This document shows, piece by piece, positions 8,529 to 15,578 of a stretch of 64,000 nucleotides of DNA; the first letter of the stretch is position 1; the number at the start of each line of letters is the position of its first letter. This DNA is from Nitrososphaerota archaeon. Its GTDB lineage: Archaea > Thermoproteota > Nitrososphaeria > Nitrososphaerales > Nitrosopumilaceae. The stretch covers positions 1 to 64,000 of the forward strand of contig JACRJT010000051.1 of assembly GCA_016215465.1 (NCBI GenBank), read 5' to 3'. The translations under genes were made by a program, and so were the position numbers. The notes below the pieces were generated by a model that worked only from the letters and a program-made list of their open reading frames with translations, did not search any database and was not told where the DNA came from.

Positions 8529-8924
8529 TTACCAAGGCTGATTTATGACCTGAGTTATGATTTGTAATGCATATTGTTTAGTAAAGGGTTTTAACAAGAC
8601 GCCACTTATTTTATAACCCTTTGACTGTTCTATGAAAGGTATATTTTTAGATGCGGATGTGACTATTATCTTAGCTTGTTTGTTGAGTTTATTCAAGGCA
8701 TGTAATACCTGTAGCCCGTCTGCTCTTGGCATGAATATGTCTAAAATTATGAGATCAGGCTTGTATTGCTGATATAATTTTACGGCATCAACTCCATTGT
8801 CTGCTTCAACAATCTTTTTCTTGATATTACCTAAAGCAATCACTTCTTTTAGCAATATTCGTATAGATTCTGAATCATCTACAATAAGTAACACATTTGA
8901 TTTTGTTTTGGTTGCTAATGACAT
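8529..8924 (-). CDS. Single-domain response regulator (CheY-like)
   Basis: This 131-residue receiver domain has no output domain. The acidic pair is D16-D17, the phospho-acceptor is D62 (LIILDIFMP), the switch Ser/Thr lies in KIIVTSA, and the conserved Lys is in VLLKPF. No kinase is adjacent; the nearest is at 41868. Repeat copies 4 and 5 flank it, so it forms one unit of the cassette-like array. The partner is unknown. Confidence 0.9.
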   Translation of the reverse strand: MSLATKTKSNVLLIVDDSESIRILLKEVIALGNIKKKIVEADNGVDAVKLYQQYKPDLIILDIFMPRADGLQVLHALNKLNKQAKIIVTSASKNIPFIEQSKGYKISGVLLKPFTKQYALQIITQVINQPW

Positions 8925-9064
8925 AAAATCACCATATCATCACATGTTAAATTATTCTGTTTGTGAAATGAAAACACACAGATTGTTCTCAATTAGGAAC
9001 AGAACAAATCAGATAAATATGCCCGAAATGGTCAAACCATACTTTTACAGGATCCATTGGAGCA

Positions 9065-9146
9065 AGTCATACTCTGAAACTTTTAGCTCGTGTTTCTAGA
9101 CCTAGCTAATGGTTCGCCTGAAATGATCAGTAGTACGGCTTAAGAG
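9065..9146 (+). repeat. Intergenic cassette repeat, copy 5
   Basis: Core words are GTCATACTCTGAAACTTTT, AGCTCGTGTTTCTAGACC and CTAATGGTTCGCCTGAAA, then AGTAGTACGGCTTAAGAG. The promoter-like tail points into the 3' end of the opposing gene at 9193, so it appears to be an orphan. Confidence 0.88.
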
Positions 9147-9192
9147 TGAAAAGCATGCTACTTGAATTGGTTTATGAAAAAATCAAACATAA

Positions 9193-9435
9193 TTACAATG
9201 GGACTGACTCTTTCCATACTTTCTTTAGCTTTGGATCATCTGAAAATATCCAAACAACTGCACGATTCTTGGTAAATATGATCTTGTTTGACTTTTCCAG
9301 GTAGTTCAAAATCCTGTTAAATGTCTGAGTTTGTATCGTTTTGGGCAAAGCTCTTTGCAGGGCACTTTTTGATGTAAATTCATGATGTTCTTTTAGGATA
9401 TTTTTTAAGGTCGGAGTGTATTTTGGCATATTCAA
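9193..9435 (-). CDS. Small winged-helix-like protein, paralogue of 522-836
   Basis: An 80-residue protein. The region from about residue 15 to 75 matches the product of 522-836: HEFTSKS-x-L-x-R-x-LPK, ILNYLEKSNKI, VVWIFSDDPKLKK. It is probably a small wHTH DNA-binding protein. It is the last gene of a three-gene minus-strand operon, 2 bp after the DUF2283 gene, so it may regulate or accompany that toxin-antitoxin-like pair. The other paralogue also sits beside a toxin gene. Confidence 0.62.
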   Translation of the reverse strand: MNMPKYTPTLKNILKEHHEFTSKSALQRALPKTIQTQTFNRILNYLEKSNKIIFTKNRAVVWIFSDDPKLKKVWKESVPL

Positions 9436-9437
9436 AA

Positions 9438-9662
9438 TTACTGAAGTATTTCTATCATAGGCTTTGATTTCATCATAGCCTTTATTGCTTCATCAGGCAT
9501 GGCAGTCGGAAATAAAATTTCAATTCCAATGGTCTTTCCTGATTTGTCAACATCCATGAACCTATCTTTACCCAAGGAGATTGTTTTTGCTATTGGAGTC
9601 TTTGTTTTAGCTATTTTAAAGTACAACGCATTTGCTTCTTTATCATAACTTACTAAAACCAT
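9438..9662 (-). CDS. DUF2283 protein, putative antitoxin
   Basis: A 74-residue protein with the DUF2283 pattern: SYDKEANALYFKI at the start, an ISLGKDRFMDVDKSGKTIGIEIL core, then a short helix. The family is often paired with DUF4258, and such pairs are proposed toxin-antitoxin systems. Here the start overlaps the end of the DUF4258 gene by 20 bp, showing translational coupling. The toxin/antitoxin assignment is inference from family pairing. Confidence 0.78.
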   Translation of the reverse strand: MVLVSYDKEANALYFKIAKTKTPIAKTISLGKDRFMDVDKSGKTIGIEILFPTAMPDEAIKAMMKSKPMIEILQ

Positions 9663-9939
9663 GACCTTTCAATCCTCCTTTTCCTTTCCACATTACTGTA
9701 ATAACCTTAACATTGCTATTAAATTTTCTATGTACGATCAAAAGATATGGTTGTTCTTTCATTAACGGGTTAGTCGGCATGCCAAAACTTTTGTAGTTTT
9801 TTCGTTCTTTATCGTAGATTGTTTCGATTGGGTTTTTCAGTACTGATTCAATCTGTTTTTTATCTATTCCCCTGTCAAAACTTCTGCCATATGCGTGTGG
9901 GGTCATTCTAATACGAATATCATGAGGTGGTTTTGACAA
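9643..9939 (-). CDS. DUF4258 protein, putative toxin
   Basis: A 98-residue protein. The DUF4258 signature is visible: RMTPHAYGRSFDRGIDKKQIESVLKNP, then a tyrosine strand (IYDKERKNYKSFG) and a C-terminal strand VKVITVMW. The fold is thought to be RelE/BECR-like. It is the first gene of a minus-strand operon with DUF2283 and a winged-helix-like gene. Repeat copies 5 and 6 flank the operon. Confidence 0.75.
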   Translation of the reverse strand: MSKPPHDIRIRMTPHAYGRSFDRGIDKKQIESVLKNPIETIYDKERKNYKSFGMPTNPLMKEQPYLLIVHRKFNSNVKVITVMWKGKGGLKGHGFSKL

Positions 9940-9995
9940 TTTTGTTTTGATTTACAAGATATAGTATGTGATATAGATTTTGTAAGTTTAGAAAA

Positions 9996-10084
9996 AGTCA
10001 TACTCTGAAACTTTAAGCTCGTGTTTCTAGACCTATCCAATGGTTTGGGTAGATAAAAAAAGGAACCATAGCATACTTTAAGAA
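9996..10084 (+). repeat. Intergenic cassette repeat, copy 6 (with promoter)
   Basis: Core words are GTCATACTCTGAAACTTTA, AGCTCGTGTTTCTAGACC and TATCCAATGGTTTGGGTAGA, then CATAGCATACTTTAAGAA. TTTAAGA at 10077-10083 is the likely TATA box of the next gene. Confidence 0.88.
10077..10083 (+). promoter_or_regulatory. TATA box for 10106 gene
   Basis: TTTAAGA is centred 26 nt before the GTG at 10106. It is too close to the alternative TTG at 10088 to serve it, so it decides the start. Confidence 0.55.
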
Positions 10085-10105
10085 TATTTGAGAATTACAA
10101 GTCAT

Positions 10106-10354
10106 GTGAAACGCGGTTTTGTAATTCTGATAATTGGAAGTGTTCTAGTTCTTTTTGGTTTCTCTTTTCTCATTTTGCATGATGAGGGGTTTGGTAAGAT
10201 GGACACTACAATCATGCAACCAATAGAGGGATTTGATTATGCTGTTTTTGTCATAGGCAGATTTGGTTTCATAATAGGAATAGTAGGAGTAATCATTCAA
10301 GTTGTCGGCGGAGTTATTCTATTCCTAGATAGAAGAATAGGTAGCACAACTTAA
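10106..10354 (+). CDS. Small two-helix membrane protein
   Basis: This encodes about 82 residues from GTG 10106 (a TTG at 10088 is the longer option). There are two strongly hydrophobic segments, roughly residues 4-24 and 50-74, separated by a loop with charged and Met residues, and a basic C-terminus. No family is recognised. The end of the gene contains the promoter of the next gene (AGCACAACTTAAGAAG overlaps its stop), so the two were probably joined as one cassette unit. Confidence 0.6.
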   Translation: MKRGFVILIIGSVLVLFGFSFLILHDEGFGKMDTTIMQPIEGFDYAVFVIGRFGFIIGIVGVIIQVVGGVILFLDRRIGSTT

Positions 10355-10356
10355 GA
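10350..10356 (+). promoter_or_regulatory. TATA box for 10379 gene
   Basis: CTTAAGA inside TAGCACAACTTAAGAA is centred about 27 nt before GTG 10379. The same words form the tail of repeat copy 1, although no repeat core precedes them here. Confidence 0.5.
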
Positions 10357-10378
10357 AGTATGAAATCCTAGTCTATCT

Positions 10379-10786
10379 GTGCAAATTAGCAGAGAACTCA
10401 CAGATTCGGCAATTAGTCTCTTCAAAGGAAAGAATTTTGCATGCATAGCATCATTAATGAGCGATGGTTCTCCACAGATAACTCCAGTCTGGATTGATTA
10501 TGATGGTCAATTCTTTCTAGTCAATACTGCAGAGGGAAGAACAAAGCAAAAAAACTTTGAACGAGATTCACGAGTGGCACTATCAGTAGTTGATCAAACC
10601 AATCCTTACAACACAGTTAGTATTAGGGGAAGAGTGGCAGAGCAAACCACAAATGGTGCTGATGAGCATATAGACAAGCTTGCAAAAAAATACTTGGGAG
10701 TAGACAAGTATCCATTCAAAGCACCCGGAGAAAAGCGGATTATTTTGAAGATAAAGCCAGAGAAGATCTTTCACATGTCTAGTTGA
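10379..10786 (+). CDS. PPOX-class FMN/F420-binding oxidoreductase
   Basis: This 135-residue split-barrel protein belongs to the pyridoxamine-5'-phosphate-oxidase-like superfamily. The pattern FACIASLMSDGSPQITPVWIDYDG, then FFLVNTAEGRTKQKNFERDSRVALSV, then VSIRGRVAE is typical of the F420-dependent branch. CofE (47 kb) shows that the organism makes F420, so F420 is the likely cofactor. The start is GTG at 10379. The substrate is unknown. Confidence 0.82.
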   Translation: MQISRELTDSAISLFKGKNFACIASLMSDGSPQITPVWIDYDGQFFLVNTAEGRTKQKNFERDSRVALSVVDQTNPYNTVSIRGRVAEQTTNGADEHIDKLAKKYLGVDKYPFKAPGEKRIILKIKPEKIFHMSS

Positions 10787-10810
10787 GGGAGATTTTGGTG
10801 CAAACCATAC

Positions 10811-10930
10811 TAAAATCTAAAAAATAGTCACACTGTGAAACTTTTAGCTTGTGTTTCTAGACATATCCAATGGATAGATTAATCCAAATTTTCATTAAGT
10901 TCAGTAACATTCTATAGCACACTTTAAGAA
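10811..10930 (+). repeat. Intergenic cassette repeat, copy 7 (with promoter)
   Basis: It opens with AAAATCTAAAAAATAG. The core words are TGTGAAACTTTTAGCTTGTG, TTTCTAGACATATCCAATGG; an insertion of about 25 bp follows, then TATAGCACACTTTAAGAA. It is the longest copy, because the spacer between core and promoter is expanded. Confidence 0.85.
10923..10929 (+). promoter_or_regulatory. TATA box for 10954 gene
   Basis: TTTAAGA is centred 28 nt before the TTG start at 10954, supporting that unusual start and a leaderless transcript. Confidence 0.55.
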
Positions 10931-10953
10931 CAAGTCAACTTTTTAAAAATTAA

Positions 10954-12396
10954 TTGAAGTGTTTTCTCTTACTAGCATTCGTAGTCTTGTTTGGAATAGT
11001 ATCTTATGCCTATGCAGACGATGCCCAAACTAGCAAAGTCATAGTAAGCAAACAAACTACACTCTCAAGGAATCTGGCAAATGATCCAGTTGCACAAGAC
11101 ATTCTAAAAAAGATAGAACTTACAAAGCAATGGATTGCAGAACTAGAAAAAGCAAACTATGAAAAACTTGAGATTAAAAAAGAGTTAGAAGAAAAACGAG
11201 CCACTGCCCTAGAGAATTTGAATCGAGATCTCAAAGAATGGGACACACTGTGGAGCAAATATAGCTCACGTGCGGCTTTTCAGAAATTTGCATTTGACAA
11301 ACCATCCGGAGTAAAAGAAGTGTTCTGGGATGCATTCGAATACAAAGAAATGAAAGTAAAAGCTGGAAAAGATGCATTAAAGAAGGTAATTGCAGATGGT
11401 GGAACCCTGCTAGAGGCAAGATCCGCGTATAACAAGGCAGCTGAAACTAAAAAAATCGAGATAATCGAGGCAAACGCGCAGTTCAACGTAAAACACAATC
11501 TAGCGTACTACAAACAACAGATCCTTTTTGACGCACATGGCAAGTTTGTAAATACTTCCGAAACTATTGGAAAGTTAAACCAGTATTATACTGACTATAA
11601 GGCAAATCCGGCATATCTTGCTGCTAATCCAGATGATAAATTTGCATATGAGTCACTTGGAAAAACAAACCCAGATACTGAATGCAGGAAAGGATATGTT
11701 GTGATATACAGATTCCATGCAAACGATTATGCATGTGTAACTGAATCTACTGCAGAAATGTGGATTCGACTAGGAATGGGCGAAATTCAAGGTAGTGCGT
11801 TGACACTTCAGGGCGAAAACGCCGAATCTACCAAGGCAAACCCGCTAACTGCCTGCAAAGAAGGCTACAAAGTATTGTATGTCTTGTCGACAAAAGAGTA
11901 TTCTTGCGTCATGGGATCCACAGCAGACGAATGGGTCAGTCAAGGAATTGCAACAATTCCAGATGCCGGACAATACATCTTAGACCAAATCAAAGAAAGA
12001 GACGCCAGAACCATAGCATTCGAAATCAACGAACGAATCAAACTAGTCAATGATGAAATGGCTCTTAAAGAAATTGACCTGATAAAACATTACGACACTT
12101 TATACAAAAATGAAGAAATACAATCAAAAAACACTGAAAAACTAGTCCTCCTAAAAATTCAATCCAACAGCACCATGACAAAAAAAGAACAAAGTGACCA
12201 AGTCATGACAGTTAGAAACCAACACAAGTATTACATTGGAAAAATCCTTGACGATAAAATATTGGCACTAGATGAATTGAGAAAAGAGGCAGACGTCAAA
12301 GTGCTGAATATTGCAAAGGAATATGAAAATAATCCAAAAATAAAGATAGTTTGGAACTATGATACATCTAGCTATGAGGCTGTTGAAAATCCTTAG
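10954..12396 (+). CDS. Large secreted coiled-coil protein with two Cys motifs
   Basis: This 480-residue protein starts at TTG 10954. A signal peptide covers residues 1 to about 22 (ending AYA). Long charged helices follow (about 40-190 and 345-465), rich in Lys, Glu and Ala. Between them are two copies of a short module: TECRKGYVVIYRFHANDYAC-VTESTAEMW and TACKEGYKVLYVLSTKEYSC-VMGSTADEW. These resemble the Cys...CV...A...G motif of the secreted proteins at 2656 and 7268. It is probably a cell-surface protein; function is unknown. Repeat copies 7 and 8 flank it. Confidence 0.68.
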   Translation: MKCFLLLAFVVLFGIVSYAYADDAQTSKVIVSKQTTLSRNLANDPVAQDILKKIELTKQWIAELEKANYEKLEIKKELEEKRATALENLNRDLKEWDTLWSKYSSRAAFQKFAFDKPSGVKEVFWDAFEYKEMKVKAGKDALKKVIADGGTLLEARSAYNKAAETKKIEIIEANAQFNVKHNLAYYKQQILFDAHGKFVNTSETIGKLNQYYTDYKANPAYLAANPDDKFAYESLGKTNPDTECRKGYVVIYRFHANDYACVTESTAEMWIRLGMGEIQGSALTLQGENAESTKANPLTACKEGYKVLYVLSTKEYSCVMGSTADEWVSQGIATIPDAGQYILDQIKERDARTIAFEINERIKLVNDEMALKEIDLIKHYDTLYKNEEIQSKNTEKLVLLKIQSNSTMTKKEQSDQVMTVRNQHKYYIGKILDDKILALDELRKEADVKVLNIAKEYENNPKIKIVWNYDTSSYEAVENP

Positions 12397-12401
12397 TTGA
12401 T

Positions 12402-12485
12402 AGTCATATTGTGAAAATTCAAGATTGTCTTTCCAGACCCATCCAATGATTTGATCAGTACGGTAAAATAAAACTTTGCAGAACA
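12402..12485 (+). repeat. Intergenic cassette repeat, copy 8
   Basis: This is the most diverged copy: GTCATATTGTGAAAATTC, AAGATTGTCTTTCCAGACC and ATCCAATGATTTG, then the tail AAAATAAAACTTTGCAGAAC shared with copies 2 and 4. It lies between convergent genes. Confidence 0.78.
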
Positions 12486-12530
12486 GGAGATTAGTATTTT
12501 TTCTTTAGAACTAGAATAAAGAATTTAGAT

Positions 12531-13097
12531 TTAGGCAAGAGAAGTCAAGGCGACAGATGCAATAATGGAATCATCAGTTGTCTTGAATTTGATTTGAGAA
12601 TTATCAATAAATTCTCCAAATATTGATTTGAACAACTGCTCTAAGACCAAAGACCACGCTATTCCAAGATTATGGCTTATCAAGAATCTATGGGTGTTTC
12701 CTTCCTTCAAGTGAACCAGTTGTGAATTTGACATCTGTATGTACATCGATAACGAATCAAGAGTTGTGCTAAGATCATATCGTCCATATCTGATGGTGCT
12801 GAAATTCTTGATCATAGAGGAGATGTCTTCTACAATACTGTTTATCGATGTGTAGTCAAGATGCTCACTCAGTTTTCGAAGCGATTCTTTTGTGATTGGC
12901 ATCATTCCAATTCCTTTTGAGAGTCTAAACCAATCCACATAGTTTGTAAGGATTTGCCTTACTAAGACATTCTCAGAAACGTTGTTTTGTTCTGCTTCCA
13001 ATTCAACTTGTTCTAGGATTCTTTTTGGCAATCTGAAAGTAATGCTTTTCGTCTCTTCATGGTTGGATAATTGTTCTATTCCCATGTTGATAGCCAC
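12531..13097 (-). CDS. Ribbon-helix-helix regulator with C-terminal sensor-like domain
   Basis: About 188 residues. The N-terminal stretch SITFRLPKRILEQVELEAEQN plus a following helix (VRQILTNYVDWF) is an RHH DNA-binding unit. The remaining 130 residues match a type seen in thaumarchaeal regulators but no named domain. I prefer GTG 13097 because a TATA-like TTTTATATG at 13119-13128 lies 27 nt upstream; ATG 13112 (too close) and ATG 13085 are alternatives. A perfect 10-bp palindrome TGTTCGAACA at 13281-13290 lies further upstream. Confidence 0.7.
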   Translation of the reverse strand: MAINMGIEQLSNHEETKSITFRLPKRILEQVELEAEQNNVSENVLVRQILTNYVDWFRLSKGIGMMPITKESLRKLSEHLDYTSINSIVEDISSMIKNFSTIRYGRYDLSTTLDSLSMYIQMSNSQLVHLKEGNTHRFLISHNLGIAWSLVLEQLFKSIFGEFIDNSQIKFKTTDDSIIASVALTSLA

Positions 13098-13280
13098 AAA
13101 TAGACAATGCATTCATCGCATATAAAATGGATCAATGAACTTTATAGATATCGTACAATTTAATCAGATTTTTCAAAAAATTCAACATCCTACCCTACCC
13201 CTGTAAGAAATAGTGCAAAATCCAAGATTAAGTTACTATTTGGTTCAAATTTGACCGAGTTTCATTATAATTATTCAACA

Positions 13281-13290
13281 TGTTCGAACA
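13281..13290. promoter_or_regulatory. Palindrome TGTTCGAACA
   Basis: A perfect 10-bp palindrome upstream of the RHH regulator. A related inverted repeat containing TTCGAACAGAC occurs before the histidine kinase gene at 41788-41808. It could be an operator, but chance cannot be excluded. Confidence 0.3.
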
Positions 13291-13303
13291 GAACAACCTT
13301 ACC

Positions 13304-13392
13304 AAAATCTAAAAAATAGCCATACTCTGAAACTTTAAGCTCGTCTTTCTAGACATATCTAATGGTTTGCTTAAAGATTCTATAGCACACTG
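13304..13392 (+). repeat. Intergenic cassette repeat, copy 9
   Basis: It opens with AAAATCTAAAAAATAG. The core words are CATACTCTGAAACTTTAAGC, TCGTCTTTCTAGACATATC and TAATGGTTTGCTTAAAG. The tail TATAGCACACTG has lost the TTTAAGA box, and a decayed gene follows. Confidence 0.85.
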
Positions 13393-13407
13393 AAAATTCC
13401 CTCAGAT

Positions 13408-13601
13408 ATCAAATTAACAGTATCTTTCCGCCTCAGCATAAAGATCCTTACTTCATCACTGCAACAACTCAAATCTGGAATTTCAATCGATAAAATACAA
13501 GGCAGAGAAAACCTTCAACTTGTAATTAAGACAAGTGGTTGAAATCCGTTTGTGTCAAGCCTGAAACCAATGCAAAACTCATTGAAGCAAGGTTACGGTA
13601 A
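13408..13601 (+). pseudogene. Decayed secreted Cys-motif protein
   Basis: One frame gives SLQQLKSGISIDKIQGREN followed by LQLVIKTSG and a stop at 13540. A shifted frame then gives VCVKPETNAKLIEARLR and a stop at 13599-13601. Together they match the family motif (LK-x-GI...C-x-Q/E...CVKPETA-x-KLIERG) of the proteins at 2656 and 7268. The first Cys is replaced by Gly, a frameshift splits the motif, and no signal peptide or start remains. It follows repeat copy 9, just where intact family members follow other copies. Confidence 0.65.
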
Positions 13602-14075
13602 CACTACTAGTTGGCCTATCATACTTGGCAAATCATACGTGCAATAATAGGTAAATGTTCCAATGGTGTCCGCCGTAAAACTAAATGTGGTAGATTCTCC
13701 TCCTGCCAGGTCATAATTCATTTTGTATGGCGCATCCATGGTGAAAGTATGTCTGTCGTCTGGTTCCTCTGCTGGATTGATAAAGTGAATTGTGACTTGG
13801 TCTCCTTTATGAACTACAATTTCTGTTAACGAGAATACTGCCACGGGCACGCCAATTTTTTCTTCATCCGCATCCAATTCTTGTGTGAAAATGTAAAATT
13901 CGTTTTTGTTAATGCCAGGTGCCCCAATCTCCAAGTTCTCATTCTGCTCATGGCCAATCACCGTGTCTACTTTGTCATTTAGGTTAACAAGCATCACTAA
14001 CGCAACAGATGACATTGCGATTGCCACTGCAATTCCTACAATCAGTCCAGCTGTGACAACGTTGCTTAAAGCCAT
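13593..14075 (-). CDS. Membrane-anchored cupredoxin
   Basis: A 160-residue protein. A hydrophobic N-terminal segment (residues about 6-30) serves as anchor or signal. The cupredoxin beta-barrel follows: the first copper-ligand His is in DDRHTFTM and the Cys in FTYYCTYDLPSM. In type 1 sites the pattern C-x2-H-x3-M is expected, but here the second His position is Asp (codon GAT). Thaumarchaea rely on many small blue copper proteins for electron transfer. This one may have an altered copper site or have lost copper. Confidence 0.82.
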   Translation of the reverse strand: MALSNVVTAGLIVGIAVAIAMSSVALVMLVNLNDKVDTVIGHEQNENLEIGAPGINKNEFYIFTQELDADEEKIGVPVAVFSLTEIVVHKGDQVTIHFINPAEEPDDRHTFTMDAPYKMNYDLAGGESTTFSFTADTIGTFTYYCTYDLPSMIGQLVVLP

Positions 14076-14547
14076 TTTATTCTCATCAGATTATTGTTCA
14101 TTATCATATTAAAGGAAATACGTTGATTTTTAATCTCGATATTCAATCATAAAAGTGCAAAATACTAAACATGAACTATAATTCCCTGGCAAAAGTAGGG
14201 GGCAGTCAAATTTGAACCAAATTCATTACACCTGAAGATTGAACTCTAGCAACTGCTTTGTTTGGGATGAGTCAAATGCTGTGGATGCACTTTTCGAGTC
14301 AAACCCGTTTGATGATCAGAGTGGAACGATAGACCTCACATTTCCAAAAGACACTAACAAATATCGATCATCGACACATACGCAGTGCCAGAATTTTGCA
14401 CAGGGACAACAATAATTCTCACCATGTCAACCACATCAATAATTGTCATATCTGCCAAAACGCAGCTCAATTTATTATTCAGGTACCAATCAACTTTGCG
14501 CATTCAACAAATCAATTCATGTTTTGCTTGTTGAACCACAACTCAAA
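14076..14547. other. Gene-free stretch with a possible decayed gene fragment
   Basis: No complete gene is seen. On the plus strand, 14240-14400 reads through a peptide containing FVWDESNAVDALFESN and GTIDLTFPKDT. The latter resembles the 'NIPKNFL/EIPRKWI' strands of the secreted family in this island. It has no start, signal peptide or Cys motif, so it is probably a relic. The promoter of the cupredoxin must lie near 14080-14130. Confidence 0.35.
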
Positions 14548-14913
14548 TCACATGTGGGTTATTCTTTTTTTCATTACCCATTTAATCAACGGAGAGCTTG
14601 CAACAATTAGATCGATTCCTTTCTTTGTTATGCTGTACTCTACTTTGAATGGAGGGGTTTTCCCATATCTGGCACGTGTTATCAGCCCATTTCTTTCCAA
14701 GCTTTTCAAGGTAGAAGAGAGCGTAGATGGGGAGATCCCAGCAAGAGATGACAGCAATTGATTAAATCTCATTTTTTTATTATTACGTAATTCCCAGATT
14801 ACTCCAAAATTCCAGCGTTTACCTACAAAAGTGCTTACTTCACCAAGATAAGGTCTAACATAATCTTGCTGGCGAGCTGAAAACATTTCCATGCCTATGC
14901 CATGGAGAATCAT
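14548..14913 (-). CDS. HxlR-family transcriptional regulator
   Basis: 121 residues or slightly fewer (Met8 or Met10 are possible starts). The winged helix matches HxlR/MarR-like regulators: KRWNFGVIWELRNNKKMRFNQLL, then ISPSTLSSTLKSLERNGLI and a wing with KVEYSITKKG. These regulators usually sense redox or reactive species and control a neighbouring operon. The lone wing residues near YGKTPPFKVEY are typical. It lies 16 bp downstream of the NitrOD5-like gene on the same strand. Confidence 0.85.
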   Translation of the reverse strand: MILHGIGMEMFSARQQDYVRPYLGEVSTFVGKRWNFGVIWELRNNKKMRFNQLLSSLAGISPSTLSSTLKSLERNGLITRARYGKTPPFKVEYSITKKGIDLIVASSPLIKWVMKKRITHM

Positions 14914-14929
14914 GTTTTTAAGAGTAGTC

Positions 14930-15208
14930 TTATTCTCTTAGAGCATTCAGAAAATCTTTAATTTCTTTTTCGGAGGCAATTTCCCCCAACTCAGTTTCCA
15001 AGTCATCCAATATTCTACCATAAGAATTTTCATAAACGTCCTTTAGTACATTTTTTAGATACTCTGGATGCTCAAAACAGTCAGCAATCTTACATCCATA
15101 GTCTCGTTCTAATCTCGAAAGAGTCAAGAAATATTGAGGTCCGCTTGTTCTCATTAAAACAACCTCGATCGATATCGTAACTAATGCTTTGAGGTCATTG
15201 TTTTGCAT
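14930..15208 (-). CDS. NitrOD5-like small protein
   Basis: A 92-residue helical protein. The pattern YFLTLSRLERDYGCKI, then HPEYLKNVLKDVY and a terminal acidic helix resembles the NitrOD5 output domain described for thaumarchaeal signalling proteins, here standing alone. It is immediately upstream of the HxlR gene, so the two probably form an operon. Molecular function is unknown. Confidence 0.5.
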   Translation of the reverse strand: MQNNDLKALVTISIEVVLMRTSGPQYFLTLSRLERDYGCKIADCFEHPEYLKNVLKDVYENSYGRILDDLETELGEIASEKEIKDFLNALRE

Positions 15209-15360
15209 ACGGGGTTAATTTCAAACTAGTGTAGAAGAGATAGATGTTGATCATTTAGCACATACAACTTTGTTTTTATTTAACATTTACAGTTTCCAGT
15301 TAACTTCGATTCATCGAAGTTTACATATTAAATAAGCTAATCGCAACAAAATTTTTACAG

Positions 15361-15567
15361 ATGGTAAAAAAACGAGTGACGTTTACTATAGATAAAGAAC
15401 TTGACGAAAAAATTCACCACATACAAGCGGATTTTATTTCCAAATCAAGTAGGAGTTGGAGTTATTCTTCAGTTTTGAGCATGATTATTGACGAGGGCAT
15501 AAGAACTTTGAACCATAAAACAAAAAATATGATGGAAGAAAAACATGCCCAAAAAAACACTAATTAA
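15361..15567 (+). CDS. Small ribbon-helix-helix-like DNA-binding protein
   Basis: A 68-residue protein. It starts VKKRVTFTIDKELDEKIHHIQ, a typical RHH strand and helix, followed by SSVLSMIIDEGIRTL as the second helix, and a Lys-rich tail. The ATG at 15361 is preceded by an AT-rich promoter region. A response-regulator gene begins 12 bp after its stop, so the two may be transcribed together. Confidence 0.65.
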   Translation: MVKKRVTFTIDKELDEKIHHIQADFISKSSRSWSYSSVLSMIIDEGIRTLNHKTKNMMEEKHAQKNTN

Positions 15568-15578
15568 AAATTTAACTG

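Noticed and set aside
3572-13392. CRISPR or REP-type explanation for the nine intergenic repeats
   Set aside because: Spacing is 0.8-2.2 kb with genes between, not short spacers; all copies share one orientation, unlike typical REP elements.
14396-14761. Plus-strand frame opposite the HxlR gene
   Set aside because: The minus-strand frame has a clear HxlR winged helix; the plus frame has no recognisable features.
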